Origin: Esteya vermicola
Taxonomy: Eukaryota; Ascomycota; Sordariomycetes; Ophiostomatales; Ophiostomataceae
DNA length: 64,000 nucleotides
Direction of reading: 5' to 3'
Assembly (NCBI GenBank): GCA_002778215.1
Contig: PCDM01000018.1
Span: 5,270,001 to 5,334,000 of the forward strand
Below are positions 34,284 through 45,887 of this stretch, piece by piece. The notes below the pieces were generated by a model. That model saw nothing but the letters and a program-made list of their open reading frames with translations, searched no databases and was not told the origin of the DNA. The translations under genes and the position numbers were made by a program. How positions within the stretch are numbered: the stretch's first letter is position 1; every line of letters starts with the position of its first letter.

Positions 34284-34454
34284 AAGCAGACTGAATGAGC
34301 GATATGTCCAAGGGCAGGCTGGGTGAGCAGTATTGTCCATGGCCAACAAAACCACGAATATTATCAAAGGCGAACGAGAAAGAGTGGAGGGAAAAAAGTA
34401 CAACGGATGATGTTTACTACTACTATTATTTGGCCCGTGTTTGAGGTGGAACGA

Positions 34455-34550
34455 GGTACGAGTGCAGGTACGAGTGCAGGTGTGAATGCAGGTACGAATA
34501 CAGGTACGAATGCAGGTATGAATGCAGGTATGAGTGCAGGTATGAGTATG
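34455..34550 (+). repeat. Minisatellite, 12-bp unit, 8 copies
   Basis: Eight head-to-tail units of the form ggtacgagtgca. Among the first seven, every difference is a C/T or G/A transition; the eighth decays at its end. It lies 170 bases past the stop of the GNAT-domain gene. Confidence 0.9.
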
Positions 34551-36355
34551 TAGTGTGTGCCTTTACCAGTGGGAAAAAATGAACAATTCTATTGTACTAT
34601 TTGATGCAGTGCCAGTGTCGAGCTGCAGTGTTTCGTGAGACAGGGTTCAGTCAACAGCTTCGTCAACGCCGGATCACTGTTGTCATACGGATGTCATCCT
34701 GACCAAGGGATCAGCGCGCACAGGTCGCTCTTCCATACGAGCTGGGATGACGCCTCCCGTCATGCTGGGGGAATGTGATTGGTCTGGCTTTCCCGCCCCC
34801 CAAGATGCGTGTGCTGAACAGAGACAAGGCAGGTCTTCGGAAACATTTGATCTGGCAAGTACTCTGAGACATGAACGGTACTCAAGTATTTTGAGTATTT
34901 TCTCCCTCTCCTATCCTCGATACTTTTATGCTTGTATGCGTCTGCTTTCCTTGTCTTATCCCTTTTATTATGGCTCTGCCTGTTTGTATTCCTGTATAAT
35001 AGTCATTGTAAGAAACAAGGAATTTACCAACCATTCAGAGCTAGGTCTCGGATTTGACGTGTTTCCATGTTGCAACGACATTCCAGCAGGTACCGAGACT
35101 CCTTCATTGCTCTACGAGTACGAGACATTCTCTGCATAAGCCGACACGGCTGGGATCGAGCGGCCTGGAAACTGTCAAGCCTGGACGGTGAGGCCTCTGT
35201 GAGGAACTCGTACTCCGTGGCCTCGGTTGGGCAAGACCATCCTCAGGAAGCACGAGTATCCACATGGGGCCTGCTGTTTCTTGTTGCCGTGATATATGCG
35301 ATTACGAGGAAAGCACTGCTATTTTTGGCCTCAGTTTTATTTTTTATTTTAATTAATTAATTATTTTCTTTTCACTTCTCCAAGGAAAACGGGCAAACGG
35401 GCAGGTGAGCAGATCAGCCCTAGCCATTCCCGTGAGGTTCTCCGGGGTAGGGTGATCCTCTGATTGCCAGCTTCCACAGTTGGCCGTGAAGCTCGTATTC
35501 GAGAGGGGACGACGGCAAGCATGGGTCTCCTTTGGCGCTAGGAGGACGGAATGACGTGGGTAGCAGCTGAGCTTAATGGCGAAGAACGAGCTTGTTCTGA
35601 ACGTCTTTTTTTTTTCTTCCGCCATCGAGAGCCCTTGGAAAGGGAGGTGCGGTACGCCGCATGCACTTTGTTCTCGTCTCCCTCGGCAACAGCGGCAAAA
35701 CACCAAACAAGAATCAAACAGAGTGAGAGTCAACAGAATCAACAGAATCAGAAAAAAAAACAGGGAAAAAGAAAGGAGGAGAACAGGGCTCATACCCTAC
35801 GCTGCATGCCTGCATACTCTTACGATAGGGTACTTTTGTCTCACCGTAAAAGATGAAAGGTACAATACATGATCACTCTACCGTGTATGCAGGGTAGCTT
35901 AGCTCAACCGACACGAGCATTTTTTCTTGATTTTTTTCTGCCGGACCTATGCGAGGACCAGCTGAGGGAGCATCTCTTGGGTGGACTGATTTCTCTTCAC
36001 GAGCAGATGCGGATAGACGTATGAGGACTTGCGGGCTGCTAGCTGTTGGTATGACTTGCTCCTTGTTTAGTGGAACCACCAAAAATAGAAGGGGGAGAAC
36101 GAGAAAGCGAGAAAGAAAGAGAAGGAAGGGAAGGTGAGAAGGCAGGACACGAGAGCTAGAAACTGGAAGCTAGAAGGGGATAGCTAGAACAGGGAAACGA
36201 AAATGGAAGACTAGAACTGATTCGACCGAGGGACCCAAGGGAGGCTGTGTGTACGAAGCATGTCTCTCTGCTTTGGCCGCCATTTTGTCTCTCGCCCGCC
36301 TCGTTGCCTCCCGGTCTCTCTCACCCCATCCATTCACTCCACCCCCTCTCTCCTG

Positions 36356-36364
36356 TATTTAAAG
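36356..36364 (+). promoter_or_regulatory. TATA-like element of the secreted-protein gene
   Basis: TATTTAAAG lies 157 bases before the ATG at 36521. The leader between them contains tandem CTCTCGAAAT-type units (about 36470-36502). Confidence 0.5.
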
Positions 36365-36520
36365 GCCTCGTCCCCTCTCACAACCAACAGATCTGTCCAA
36401 CAGACTCTCCTCGGTTACACAACGCTTCCGTCTCTTCCATAAACCACATTTGCTCAAAGCCTCTTGAAGCCTCTCGAAATCTCTCGAAACTTCTCGAAAT
36501 CATCTTTATCTTGCTTCAAT

Positions 36521-36981
36521 ATGAAGTTCACTGCTATCCTTTTTGCGGCCGGCCTTGCCATGGCCTCCCCCGTCAAGCGGGAAGTTGGTGGTGTATGTTG
36601 TCTTGTCTCGGGCTGCCCTGACAGCCCTGACAGCCCCGACAGCCCCAACAGACAAGAAACTTGCTGACTCTCCAGATCCTCATGTGCGAGGGCGTCAACG
36701 CCACAGGCACCTGCGTGTATGAGGCCTTGGCCCTCAACACCTGCCACGACCGGCCGGCCGCGCTGACGGGCATCGAGACGTTTGCCGTCGACGGTGACAA
36801 CTTTGCGTGCTTCCCCCGGGCCGTGTCCTGCGAGGAGATTTGCACGTCCCCCACGGGCTGCACCAACGGCGCCCTGGATTTTACCTATGTCAACAAGTAC
36901 AACATGAGCGCCATCAACTGGGGCGGCCCCATGATCAAGTCGTACCGGTGCTACGACAAGAGCAACCCGAATGGAGTGTAG
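36521..36981 (+). CDS. Small secreted cysteine-rich protein
   Basis: Exons 36521-36592 and 36676-36981 give 125 residues. MKFTAILFAAGLAMA is a clear signal peptide, followed by SPVKRE, where KR could be a Kex2-type processing site. The mature part (about residues 21-125) has eight cysteines in the order CEG, TCVY, TCHD, ACF, SCEEICT, GCTN and YRCY, enough for four disulfides, and a GALDFTYVNKYNMSAINWGG segment. An NAT sequon is present near residue 32. Size, signal peptide and cysteine count fit effector-like or cell-wall-associated secreted proteins. I do not recognise a named family, so function is open. The 83-nt intron carries a 9-bp CCCTGACAG-type tandem repeat. A TATA-like element lies upstream. 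Confidence 0.8.
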
Positions 36982-37754
36982 ACGGAGAGGGGAGAACTAC
37001 CCGTCTGTTTTTTTTCCTTTTTTTCTTTCGGTTTTCTTCTTCTTCTAGGACATTGTTAGATACAATATCTTTTTTTCTTTACTCTTTATGACTGCAAACA
37101 GCATTATACCAGGTTAAAACCGGCCAAATAAAAGGCCAGACGGGAATATATAAACCGACAAAACAAAAAACAAAAACAAAAAAAAAACAATATGTACTCA
37201 ATAGCCTTTGTTAGTGACCTCGTACAAGGTGCCCTCGTGTCCGATTTTGATCTCTGAAGAAATCTTCATCGATAGATCTGCCCTCGTTTCTGATGAATGA
37301 TTCAGAAATTGGGGGCCAGCTGAAGTGAGCTATCACCTGTCAATATTCTGCAGCCGACGAGGCAGCCGACCAGATGAAAATGAAAGACATGCTCTTTGTT
37401 GCGCACCCTCGGGTTTGAAAGGCTGCCGTTCAAGAATTCAAGAAAAAGAATGAACAAATAAAAGTAACAATCCCAATATACGTCTTGCCTTTTGCGCATC
37501 TTGTACATTTTCAAGCTAGTTCTCGGCATTGGCGGGGTTCGGGGATGCATCGGCATTTAAGCTGCCGGCACAACCCCCGCCTAGCCGTCGAATACAACCG
37601 GAAGGTGCGATCCTTCCTTGACCCTAATTGAGCTCTTTCCTTTTCATTCCTTTTCATACCATATTCTCTTTTTTTCTCTTTTATATTCTATATTCTATAT
37701 TCTCTTGTTCTTTCTCCATCTTCTGTACTCTCTACCACCCACTTCCTCACCAAG
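36982..37754. other. Intergenic region before the S-formylglutathione hydrolase gene
   Basis: T-rich 3' UTR of the secreted-protein gene, then an A-rich stretch (37150-37190), then the pyrimidine and TATTCTATATTC-rich leader of the next gene. No gene is visible. Confidence 0.65.
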
Positions 37755-38833
37755 ATGTCCGCCTTTACCGTCAAGGCAACCATTGCCTCCTTCGGCGGCC
37801 GCTTCTACAAGCTGTCGCACTCGTCCAAGACCACGGGTACGCCCATGAACGTGACCGTCTACCTGCCGCCACAAGCCCTCACGGCCTCTCCCCAAAAGGT
37901 CCCCGTGCTCTTTTACCTCTCCGGCCTCACCTGCTCGCCCGACAACTGCTCCGAAAAGGGCTTTCTGCAGGCCAGCGCCGCCCGCCACGGCATCGCCATC
38001 GTCTACCCCGACACCTCGCCGCGGGGCCTGCAGCTGCCGGCCGAGCACGACAGCTGGGACTTTGGCGAGGCGGCCTCCTTCTACCTCGACGCCACCGCCG
38101 ACGGCTATGCGGCCCACTACCGCATGGAGTCCTACCTGACGCAGGAGCTGCCCGAGCTGCTCTTCTCCGCGGAGAGCACCGCCTCGATCGACGGCGCCCT
38201 GCCGCCCCTGGCGTCCCTCCTCGACGCCTCCCGCCAGTCCATTACCGGCCACTCCATGGGCGGCCACGGCGCCCTCACGCTCTACCTGCGCCATCCCGGC
38301 CGATTCCGCTCCGTCTCGGCCTTTGCGCCCATCGCCAACCCGACGCGCTGTCCGTGGGGCCAGAAGGCGTTCCGCGGCTACCTCGGGCCGGCCACGCTCG
38401 ACATTACGCCCGAGTCGGCGACCGACGCCAACATTCCGGCGGCCTGGAAGGAGCACGACGCCACCGAGCTCATCAAGAAGTGGACCGGCGGCGACCTCCA
38501 CATGTTTATTGACGTAGTGCGTATTCTCTTATCTCTCGTCTCTGTCTTTTGTCTTCTGTCATTTGTCTTCTGTCTTTTTTCTAACACCTCCTAGGGCACG
38601 GCAGACAACTTTTACAATCAGAAGCAGCTGCTGCCAGAGAACCTGGAAAAGGCCGTCAAGGATGCCGGCCTCAAGGGCCTCACCCTGCGGTACCAGGATG
38701 TACGTCCCTCTCTCTTCTCTCTCCGCGCTCGCTTCTCTTGCTAACCTGACAGGGCTACGACCACTCCTACTTTTTCATCTCCACCTTTGGCCAGGACCAC
38801 GTCGACCACGCGGCCAAGTACCTCTTGGATTGA
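37755..38833 (+). CDS. S-formylglutathione hydrolase (esterase D family)
   Basis: This enzyme hydrolyses S-formylglutathione to formate and glutathione, the second step of glutathione-dependent formaldehyde removal. Exons 37755-38516, 38595-38699 and 38753-38833 give 315 residues, a little above the usual 280-300. The start is MSAFTVKATIASFGGRFYKLSH. FYLSGLTCSPDNCSEKGF holds the oxyanion-hole region and conserved Cys, SITGHSMGGHGALTLYLRHP holds the nucleophile Ser in GHSMGG, and IDVGTADNFYNQKQLLPENL carries the acid Asp. GYDHSYFFISTFGQDH provides the catalytic His. A short extra Ala/Ser-rich loop (SAESTASIDGALPPLASLLD, about 136-156) precedes the nucleophile. Both introns are GT-AG and keep phase 0. 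The gene should act in the cytosol. Confidence 0.93.
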
Positions 38834-39112
38834 CAATCAAAGCTCTAGAGTCATGCATATAGAGAACGTGTACAGCAGTAGCCGTAACCATTAATCTTGA
38901 TTGCACTTTTGAAAAGGAACATTAGGAGAGACACCCGATACGGAAGGTGAGAAATGTGAGAGCCATAGCCTTGCCAACGCCCCGCCTCGCGTCCCACACA
39001 CGCACAAGGGAATCGAGGACGGCACCGCACACACGGCGCACCGATGAAAGCGGATCGTTCCCGTAGCCAGCCCTCTGCCCCGGCCCCGGCACCTCGAGAG
39101 GAGCGGCCGTGC

Positions 39113-42022
39113 CTAGCTGGCGCGCTTCTCGAGGAGCACGTGGGCATTGGCAGGCAGCGACACGGCCGACGCGCCTCCATTGATTCCATTGATGCCTATA
39201 CCCATACCACCCATACCACCCATGCCGACACCGACGCTACCCGCCGCCGTCGCCGGCCGCACAATGCCCTCGCGCTCGAGCCGGGCGCGCGTCTCGGCCT
39301 CGGCCTCGCGACGGACGCGCACAAAAGCAAGCTTCTCAAAGCGGCTGAGGCCCTGCCACCAGTGACGCCCGGCCTCGTGCTCGCAGAGGCTCTCGAGCAG
39401 GTCGGCCGTGCGGACGCGCACGTCGCGGTCGCGGTGGAAGAGGCCGAGGGCAATGTAAAAGAGGCCACCGTGGGCCTCGGGTGCGACGTCGAGCAGCAGA
39501 CAGATCTCGTCGTACGAGTGCACGTGGCGCGCCAGCGTCAGGTAGACGTCGCGGCTCTGCGCGGGCGTCAAGCGCTGCGTGCGCAGACGGTCGTGCATGT
39601 GGTGCAGGTCGAGGCCCTTGAGGGGGCGCACGCTGTACAGCTGGGCGACATCCTATTGGTCAGCATGAGGGGGGACAAAAAGAGAACAGACAAAAGGGAG
39701 ACACACCTTGATAAAGCTGAGATAACTTCGGGTGTTGCGCCAGCCCTCGATGCGGGTCACATTGCCGGCGAGCTCGCGCTGTTTGGCGTTCTCGTCGGCC
39801 CAGACGTAGCCATGGCCATAGCCGAGACCGAGGCCGAGGCCGGGCCGTGTGGCCAGAGGATCGAGGCCGTCGGAGGTGTCGGCGTCGCTGCCCGGGGCCG
39901 GGGGCACGGGCACGGCCGGCGTGTGGGCATTGGCATTGGCGGCGGGGTCGAGGACGCTGTTGCCGTAGACCGTCTCTTCAAAGGCGGCGGCGATGCGGGT
40001 GAACTTGACGACCCAGTCGCGCCACTTGGCGCGGATGACGCGCTCGCCGAGGCGGGCGTGGATGCTCTTGAGAATGTCGGCCATGAAGGCGTTGTCGCCG
40101 GTGAGGTCGCTGTTGGCGGCGCTGGCGGAGGCGGAGAGGGGGGTGGCGACGAGGCTGGCGTGGGCGGGGTGCTGCTGCTTGAAGAAGACGAGGCCCTCGG
40201 TGACGGGGGCCTCTTCGATGCGGCTGCTGATCTTGATGCGGCCGGAGGGCAGGTCGCAGAGAATGTCCCACCACTCGGGGTGCATCTCAAAGGTGGGGTT
40301 GGTGACGCCGGCAATGAAGCCGGGCACCATGAGCAGGTCCTCGATCTTGGTGAGGTCGGTGTAGGGAAAGGCGTGGCGGGTGAAGCCGCGCAGGATGCCG
40401 CCGGAGGCGAGGGCGCAGGCGGCGAGGACGGCCTCGGCGACCTCGCCGGAGGGCATGTTGTGGCCGAGGAAGATGATGCGCTTCTGGGTCAGCAGAGCGT
40501 TGACGAGGACGATGATGGGGTGGGTGGCGGCGCCGTTGGTGGTGAGGTGGGCGTGCAGCGGAAAGGGCTGGGGCTGCTTGGCGTGGGTGTCGCTAAAGTT
40601 CTGGATGAGCTTGACGAGGGAGAAGTCGCCGACGGTCTCGGGCATGACGGCGACGGGCACCTTGATGGGGATGGGGATGCCCTTGTAGAAGACGCGGCTC
40701 TCAAACTCGTGGGTGTCGCGCGGCACGGCATAGGCGGCGGCGGCCGAGCCCTCAAAGTGCGCCTTGGTGCCGGAGCGCAGGATGCCAACGGGGCGCGAGG
40801 GGCTGCGGCTGGCGTCGAGGGGCTGGATGGCCATGAGGCCGTCGGCGCGCTCGGCGGCGAGGCGCATCTGGATCATCTGCTCAAACTTTTCGACAAAGAG
40901 GTCCTTGTTCTCGGTGGCCTGCAGCAGGTGGCGCTCGAGCAGGCTGAGGCGCGGCATCAGCGAGAGGTCCATGGCGTTGACGGCGTCGTAGAGCATCGAC
41001 AGCGTCTCGGGCACGGGGGACTTGAAGTACTCTTCGAGGGCGAGCAGCAGGAGGGGCTAGCATGTGAGCAGGGGAGAGAGAGAGAGAGAGAGAGAGAGAA
41101 GTACCTTGTAAATGTGTAGAAAGGGATGTCGCGTGCAAATGGCCATGGACTTGACGACAGCGCCGCGCTTCTGCGTCTTGTCCTGCTTCGTGTTGACGAG
41201 GTTGAGCACGTAGATGAGCGGCGCGCCTTCGCCGCCTTCGGGCTCGCTGTCGGTCGAGTCGTCGTCCCAGACGTCCCCGTCGAGGTCGTCGTCGTCGTCG
41301 TCGTCGTCGAGGTCGTCGAGGTCCAAGGCCTTGCTCTTGTCCTCCTCGTCCGCCTCGTCCTTGTTGACGTCATGCACGTCCTTGTCCTCGTCGTCGCTGC
41401 CACCACCACCGCCTCGAGCCCGACGCCGCTCGCGCCGGCGCCGGCGCTTCGTTCTCCGGCGCTCCTTGTCGCGGCGTTCCTGGTCCTCCTCTTCCTGGCT
41501 GACGTCCTTGTGGAGAAAGAAAATGGTCCAGTCCTGGTTGCGCAGGTGTGTCTGGTCGGGCAGCATGAGCTCGGCGAGCATGTGCTCGTCGCCGGTAATG
41601 GCGACGGGGTACTGGTGCTCCATAATGGGGCCCTTGTCGACGTCAAACGAGGCGACGAGGATGTACTCGACATGGTTCTCGGTGGCGCCGCGCGGGTACT
41701 GCGACCGCAGCCGGCGCGGGGGGTGGGCGCCCGACGGCCGGTCGCTGGCGGCCTGCTGGCGGCTCTGGGTGCGGCTGAGCGTGCGGCTCTGTGAGCGGCC
41801 CTGGCCGAGGCCGAGGCCGAGGCCGTGGTTCTGGTTGTTCAAGGGTGACGAGCGGTGGGGCAGGGCGCCGGAGAGGGAGGAGTGCTGGGAGGAGACGCCG
41901 GTGGCGGCGGTGGCCGTGGTGGCCGTGGAGGGGGCGCGCGTCGATTTTGCGCTCTGGTCGGACGTGCGGTCGCCGCGGTTGTCGCGGTTGTCGCGGTCGT
42001 CGCGACTGCTCGTCTCGGTCAT
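39113..42022 (-). CDS. AFI1: Afi1-like Arf3-interacting polarity protein (DENN-related)
   Basis: Yeast Afi1 binds the GTPase Arf3 and helps keep polarised growth sites. Exons on the minus strand: 42022-41105, 41056-39707 and 39652-39113, 935 residues. The N-terminal docking domain begins ENHVEYILVASFDVDKGPIMEHQYPVAITG (about 103-132), continues LMLPDQTHLRNQDWTIFFLHK, and is split by a long basic and acidic insert (RRTKRRRRRERRR and an eight-Asp run, about 175-255). It resumes PLIYVLNLVNTKQD. The SPA/DENN-like portion follows in exon 2 with DFSLVKLIQNFS, HPIIVLVNALLTQKRIIFLGH, and FPYTDLTKIEDLLMVPGFIAGVTNPTFEMHPEWWDILCDLPSG. The C-terminus ends in a Gly/Met/Ile-rich run. An upstream in-frame ATG at 42133 would add 37 residues. 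The first intron (41057-41104) is only 48 nt and mostly a CT repeat. Confidence 0.9.
41068..41100. repeat. AG/CT dinucleotide microsatellite in the first AFI1 intron
   Basis: About 13 AG units in a row fill most of the 48-nt intron. Confidence 0.9.
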
Positions 42023-43020
42023 GGTGGCTGCTGGGGGAGAGGAAAAGAAGCTGGGAAGCAGAGGAGAGTGCTGGGTGGTGGGAGGCAGCTGGGGCGCGCG
42101 CAAGGGCCGCTGAGAGGGCGAGGTGCTGAGCATGCAGGAGAGGAGGAGGGGAGAGAAGAAGAGAAAAATGCAAAAAAAGGGAAAGAGTCGACAGATGCTG
42201 TGCTGACTGAAAAGACTGAAAAGACGGGCAATATCGCAATGATCACCGCGCAATGCGAGCTGACAGATGAGCCATGAAAGACATGACCCGCCGAGAAAGA
42301 CAGAAACGACGAGGCAAAACGGACAGAGGCGGGAAACAAAGAGTTGTCTGAGATGGCGGTTGCTTTCTTTTTTTTGTTTTTTTTTTTGCTTCTTCTTTCT
42401 TTCCTCTTTTTCTTTTTTCTCACTCGTCTTTCCAGTCTTTTCGTCTCCTTTTGCTCTCGGGTTGGTTTCGAATTGTTTCTTGCACACGCTCAACTAAGAC
42501 AAGCCGGTTGTCGTGGAGTGGAGACAAAGAAGAGAGAGACTGACTGAGAGAGACTGAGAAACGGCAAAAAAAAGGCAATGGACGTGGGCGTTGAGAGGAG
42601 AGGTCGGCCGTCGATACCAACCCCTTCCTGATCGGTTTCGACCCGTTTGTGGAGGTTGATTAAGTAGGCCCCATCCGAAACGAGCGCTGATTCGCAGAAC
42701 CAGATAAGAAAAGTGGCTCCCCGAGGGGCAGCTTTTGGCATCTTTGACACCTGGGTGCAGCCACAATGCTGTACGAACTCGTACACGGTATGTTACACAA
42801 GCACAGTGGGTCTGTGCGTGCTTCCCGCTTCAGCCTCGCCACTAGCCACACTTTACCGTAGTAAGCCTGTGGCTGCGTTGCCCCAGGCTATTGTTTACTT
42901 GCATGTTTACATCATGTGGCTTGTGCTTGAGCCACAGCAGCATCTGGACAAGACAGCAAGTCAGGACGGCCAGAACAGGACAAAGGACAACAGACAGCAA
43001 GAACAGTCACGATACTGAAC
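42023..43020. other. Divergent intergenic region, AFI1 and myosin light chain-like genes
   Basis: No gene is visible. It includes T-rich runs at 42365-42420 and the promoters of both neighbours. The ORFs crossing it lack coding character. Confidence 0.6.
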
Positions 43021-44101
43021 ATGGTGCGCTTCTCTTTTTTCTCTTTTTTCCCAAGCGAATCACTGCTGACGTTCAGGCTATGCCGGCAGGATACAAACCG
43101 TCGCCGCTGGGCTACGGCTCTCCACGCGGATCTCCCTTTCGCCGACCCGAGTCACCGAGCTCGCCTTCTCCCCTGTCCCGCCAGGTACCGGGATCCGCAC
43201 CGATACCGGTGACGGCGCCCCTCCGTATCGGCACGCCCACTTCTGCCTCTACGCCCACCCTGCCCTCGTCTGCCTCGGCTCCCCGCTTCTCTACACCGAC
43301 GCCCTCGAATGGCAGCTGGACGCCGAGGAATTACAACCAGCCGAGCTCGCCTCTGCAGCCGGCTGCAGAGATTCGCGAGGTCCGCTCAGGAGCCGCCACA
43401 CCGACACGGTACGGAGGAGGTGGAGGAGGAGGGGGCAATAACAGCATGACTACCGTCTCTGCCATTGCCCAGGGCACAGCCTTGACGCAGCTGCAGCCTG
43501 CGCAGGTGCGGACTCTGCGCGAGGGCTTCCAGATCCTCGATCGGGACAGCGACGGCACCGTCCAGCGAGACGACGTGGCCGATATGCTCAACCAGCTGGG
43601 TAGGTCCTTGACCGGCGACCGACGACTGATGACTGACGACTGACGCTTGTTGACTTGCTGACTTGCTGACTTGTTAATATAGGCCTCCCCTCTACGCCGG
43701 CCGACGTCTCTCACTTCTTCCCGCCGGCGGCCCCCCAGACGATGGCCATGGGCACCTTTCTCAACACGATCGCGACGGCGCTGGCGGCCATGTCGCCGAG
43801 CACGGAGCTGCTGTCGGCGCTGTCGGCCTTTGACGAGGACGACAGCGGGCAGATTGACGTGGCCGAGCTGCGGGACGCGCTGCTGCATACGGCGCCCGAG
43901 GCCGGCGAGCCGGCGCTGACCGAGGCGGACATCCAGCGGGTGCTGCAGGGGTTCAGCGGGCGGCGGGCCTTTACGAACAGCCGCAGCCAGAGCAAGCAGG
44001 GTCTGGTGAGCGGCAGCAAGCGTGGCGACGTGTTTCGGTATCAGGAGTTTGTGCAGTCGGTGGCGGGTGGGCAGGACAAGGAAGAGCCACGTGATTCATA
44101 A
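43021..44101 (+). CDS. EF-hand protein, myosin regulatory light chain-like
   Basis: Preferred exons: 43021-43023 (the ATG alone), 43077-43599 and 43683-44101, giving 314 residues; if the first intron is ignored the ATG at 43080 gives 312. The intron 43024-43076 has a GTGCGC donor, a CTGAC branch site and a TTCAG acceptor, and the 43021 ATG has A at -3 and G at +4. About 135 disordered Ser/Pro residues come first (SPSPLSRQVPGSAP). A canonical EF-hand loop DRDSDGTVQRDD follows near 154-165 after LREGFQILD, and a second, DEDDSGQIDVAE, near 226-237 after LLSALSAF. The pattern of two EF-hands with FFPPAAPQTMAMGTFLNTIA between them fits regulatory light chains of myosin II such as Rlc1. Other calmodulin-like identities are possible. 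An insert rich in Ser/Arg/Lys precedes the final FRYQEFVQSV motif. Confidence 0.8.
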
Positions 44102-45887
44102 CGTAGTCGTCTTTGTCATCTTTTTTTCCCTTTTTTTTCCTTTCTGTCCTTTTTTCCCTTTTTGTCCATTTTGTCCTTTTTTTCCCCCCGTTTGATAGCA
44201 ACCTACGCAATACAGTGCAAAATGAATCCAAGCGAGCAAATCCACTCATTTCCTTTTCTCGCTGACCCACGAGAACCAATTTTCTGCCGTCGCCCCACCG
44301 AAGCTTCGAGAATCGGCAGCACTCTGGCAGGGGGGTCTTGTCAGCACTGGGAACGAGGACGCTGGCTGAGCTCCTTTTCCAGGCGGGTAGACCCTTTTTA
44401 CAGAACCGAGCCGCTGCCCTTGTTTAGTCGGAATGTGGCAGAGTCGTAGATTCCTACTTTGTAGCAAACGTCGTCGTTCCGCAAGAGCCGCCGGCAGAAC
44501 TGCCCAATTCTGGTCGAGCAGCTTGTCTATCAGAGTCTGAGACCGTATGAGTCGTAGAGTAGCAGTGACGAGGACGCCTTCCTGCTCACTCATCACACGG
44601 CCGACGAATAATGAGGACGCTGCCCGTCACCATTTGGCCATCTGAGCCCCCCTCCCCCCCCTGCACGTCGTCTCCCAGGACAACTCGTACCTGGGACCAG
44701 CACCCACTGGCAAAACAGCAACGCCCCGCCAGTACTGAGGACTCCGTACTGGACTACTGGGCACGAGTACCGGATCCAATGGGGGGGATGGAACTCGTAT
44801 GCTGGTGGAGTGGCCACTGTAGAATTACATGTACATACAAGTAGTAGCATATACGATGTGTACGGAGTACGTGTATACTATGTACGTACATGGTATATAC
44901 GTAGTGGTCAAAGTGTAGTGCAGAAAAGTCCGACTCCTATTCCTCAGTTTTGCTGCAGAAGTGACTGAAAAAAAATAGACAAAACAGGGCAACAGCCCGG
45001 ACGACCGAGCGAGAGAGAGTGACTCTTTTTTTTTTATCTGCTTCTCCACGACATCTCTGAGACGATCGGCCTCGTTTGAATGATACGAGATATAGATTGC
45101 GAGGTGCTGGATATTGCGGGCACGGGAGTACGACCTTGAGAGACACGCCCGTCTGTCTGCCTTGTCCTTTTTTTCTCTTTTTCTTTTTTCTTTTTTCTTT
45201 TTTTTTTCTTTTTCTCCTCCTTCTCATCTTACTTGCAACACTGTGTACAGCCGACATCCTCTGCTCCTTTCCCGTCGACTTCTCCCCGTCCTCCGACTTT
45301 TTCAAACAGACAGCATCCTCAGACAACATCGACAGCTCATGCAAGGCGACGAGAAACACAGACGCGCGAGAAAAAAAGACCGAGCAGGGAGATCAGGCAG
45401 ATCAGCAGGCGGAAGAAAGGGGTACCAACAGCGAGGGACCCTGAGCTCCGAGAGCGCTGGACGGCCACTAAAGAACTGAAGAGAGCGAGACAGCAAGAAA
45501 ACTAGAGAACCGAGCACTACGCTACCATCCAACAGCAACCCCCCCCAGACCAAGCCGTTTGCTAATCGCCGACGCACAAAAGAACCAATTTATTCCGCTG
45601 GCAACACACCAACAGCAACAGCACACCAGAGCTCACAGCACTACACACCAGAGCTCGCCCCAAGCTCACGGCACTTGCACCCTCTGCTGCTCTGCTGCGC
45701 TGCTGCGCTGCTGCGCCATTGCCCCGATAGCGCTGGACGGCAGAATCCTCGAAAAAAAGCCCCCCAAACGAGCTTGACCCGGTTTTCTTTTTTTTCTCTT
45801 TTAAAAAAAGGTAAAATAATAAAAAAATAAAAAAATAAAAAAAAATACGCAAAAAAAATACGCAAAAAAAAAATACCGTCGCCCTCC
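44102..45887. other. Intergenic region of 1.8 kb
   Basis: T-rich 3' UTR first, then a cluster of TACGGAGTAC and GTACGTAC-type motifs (44853-44905), then C/A-rich sequence, a TGCTGCGC tandem repeat near 45692-45717, and a nearly pure A leader (about 45806-45875) directly before the DnaJ gene start. No gene is visible. Confidence 0.6.

Larger units (their letters stand above)
34284..36520. other. Intergenic region of 2.2 kb
   Basis: It contains a 12-bp minisatellite (34455-34550), GTACGAG-type motif copies near 35117, and the promoter of the secreted-protein gene. No credible gene was found. Confidence 0.6.

Noticed and set aside
39044..41119. 691-codon plus-strand ORF across AFI1
   Set aside because: Antisense to well-supported Afi1 domains; Gly/Val/Glu-rich mirror composition.
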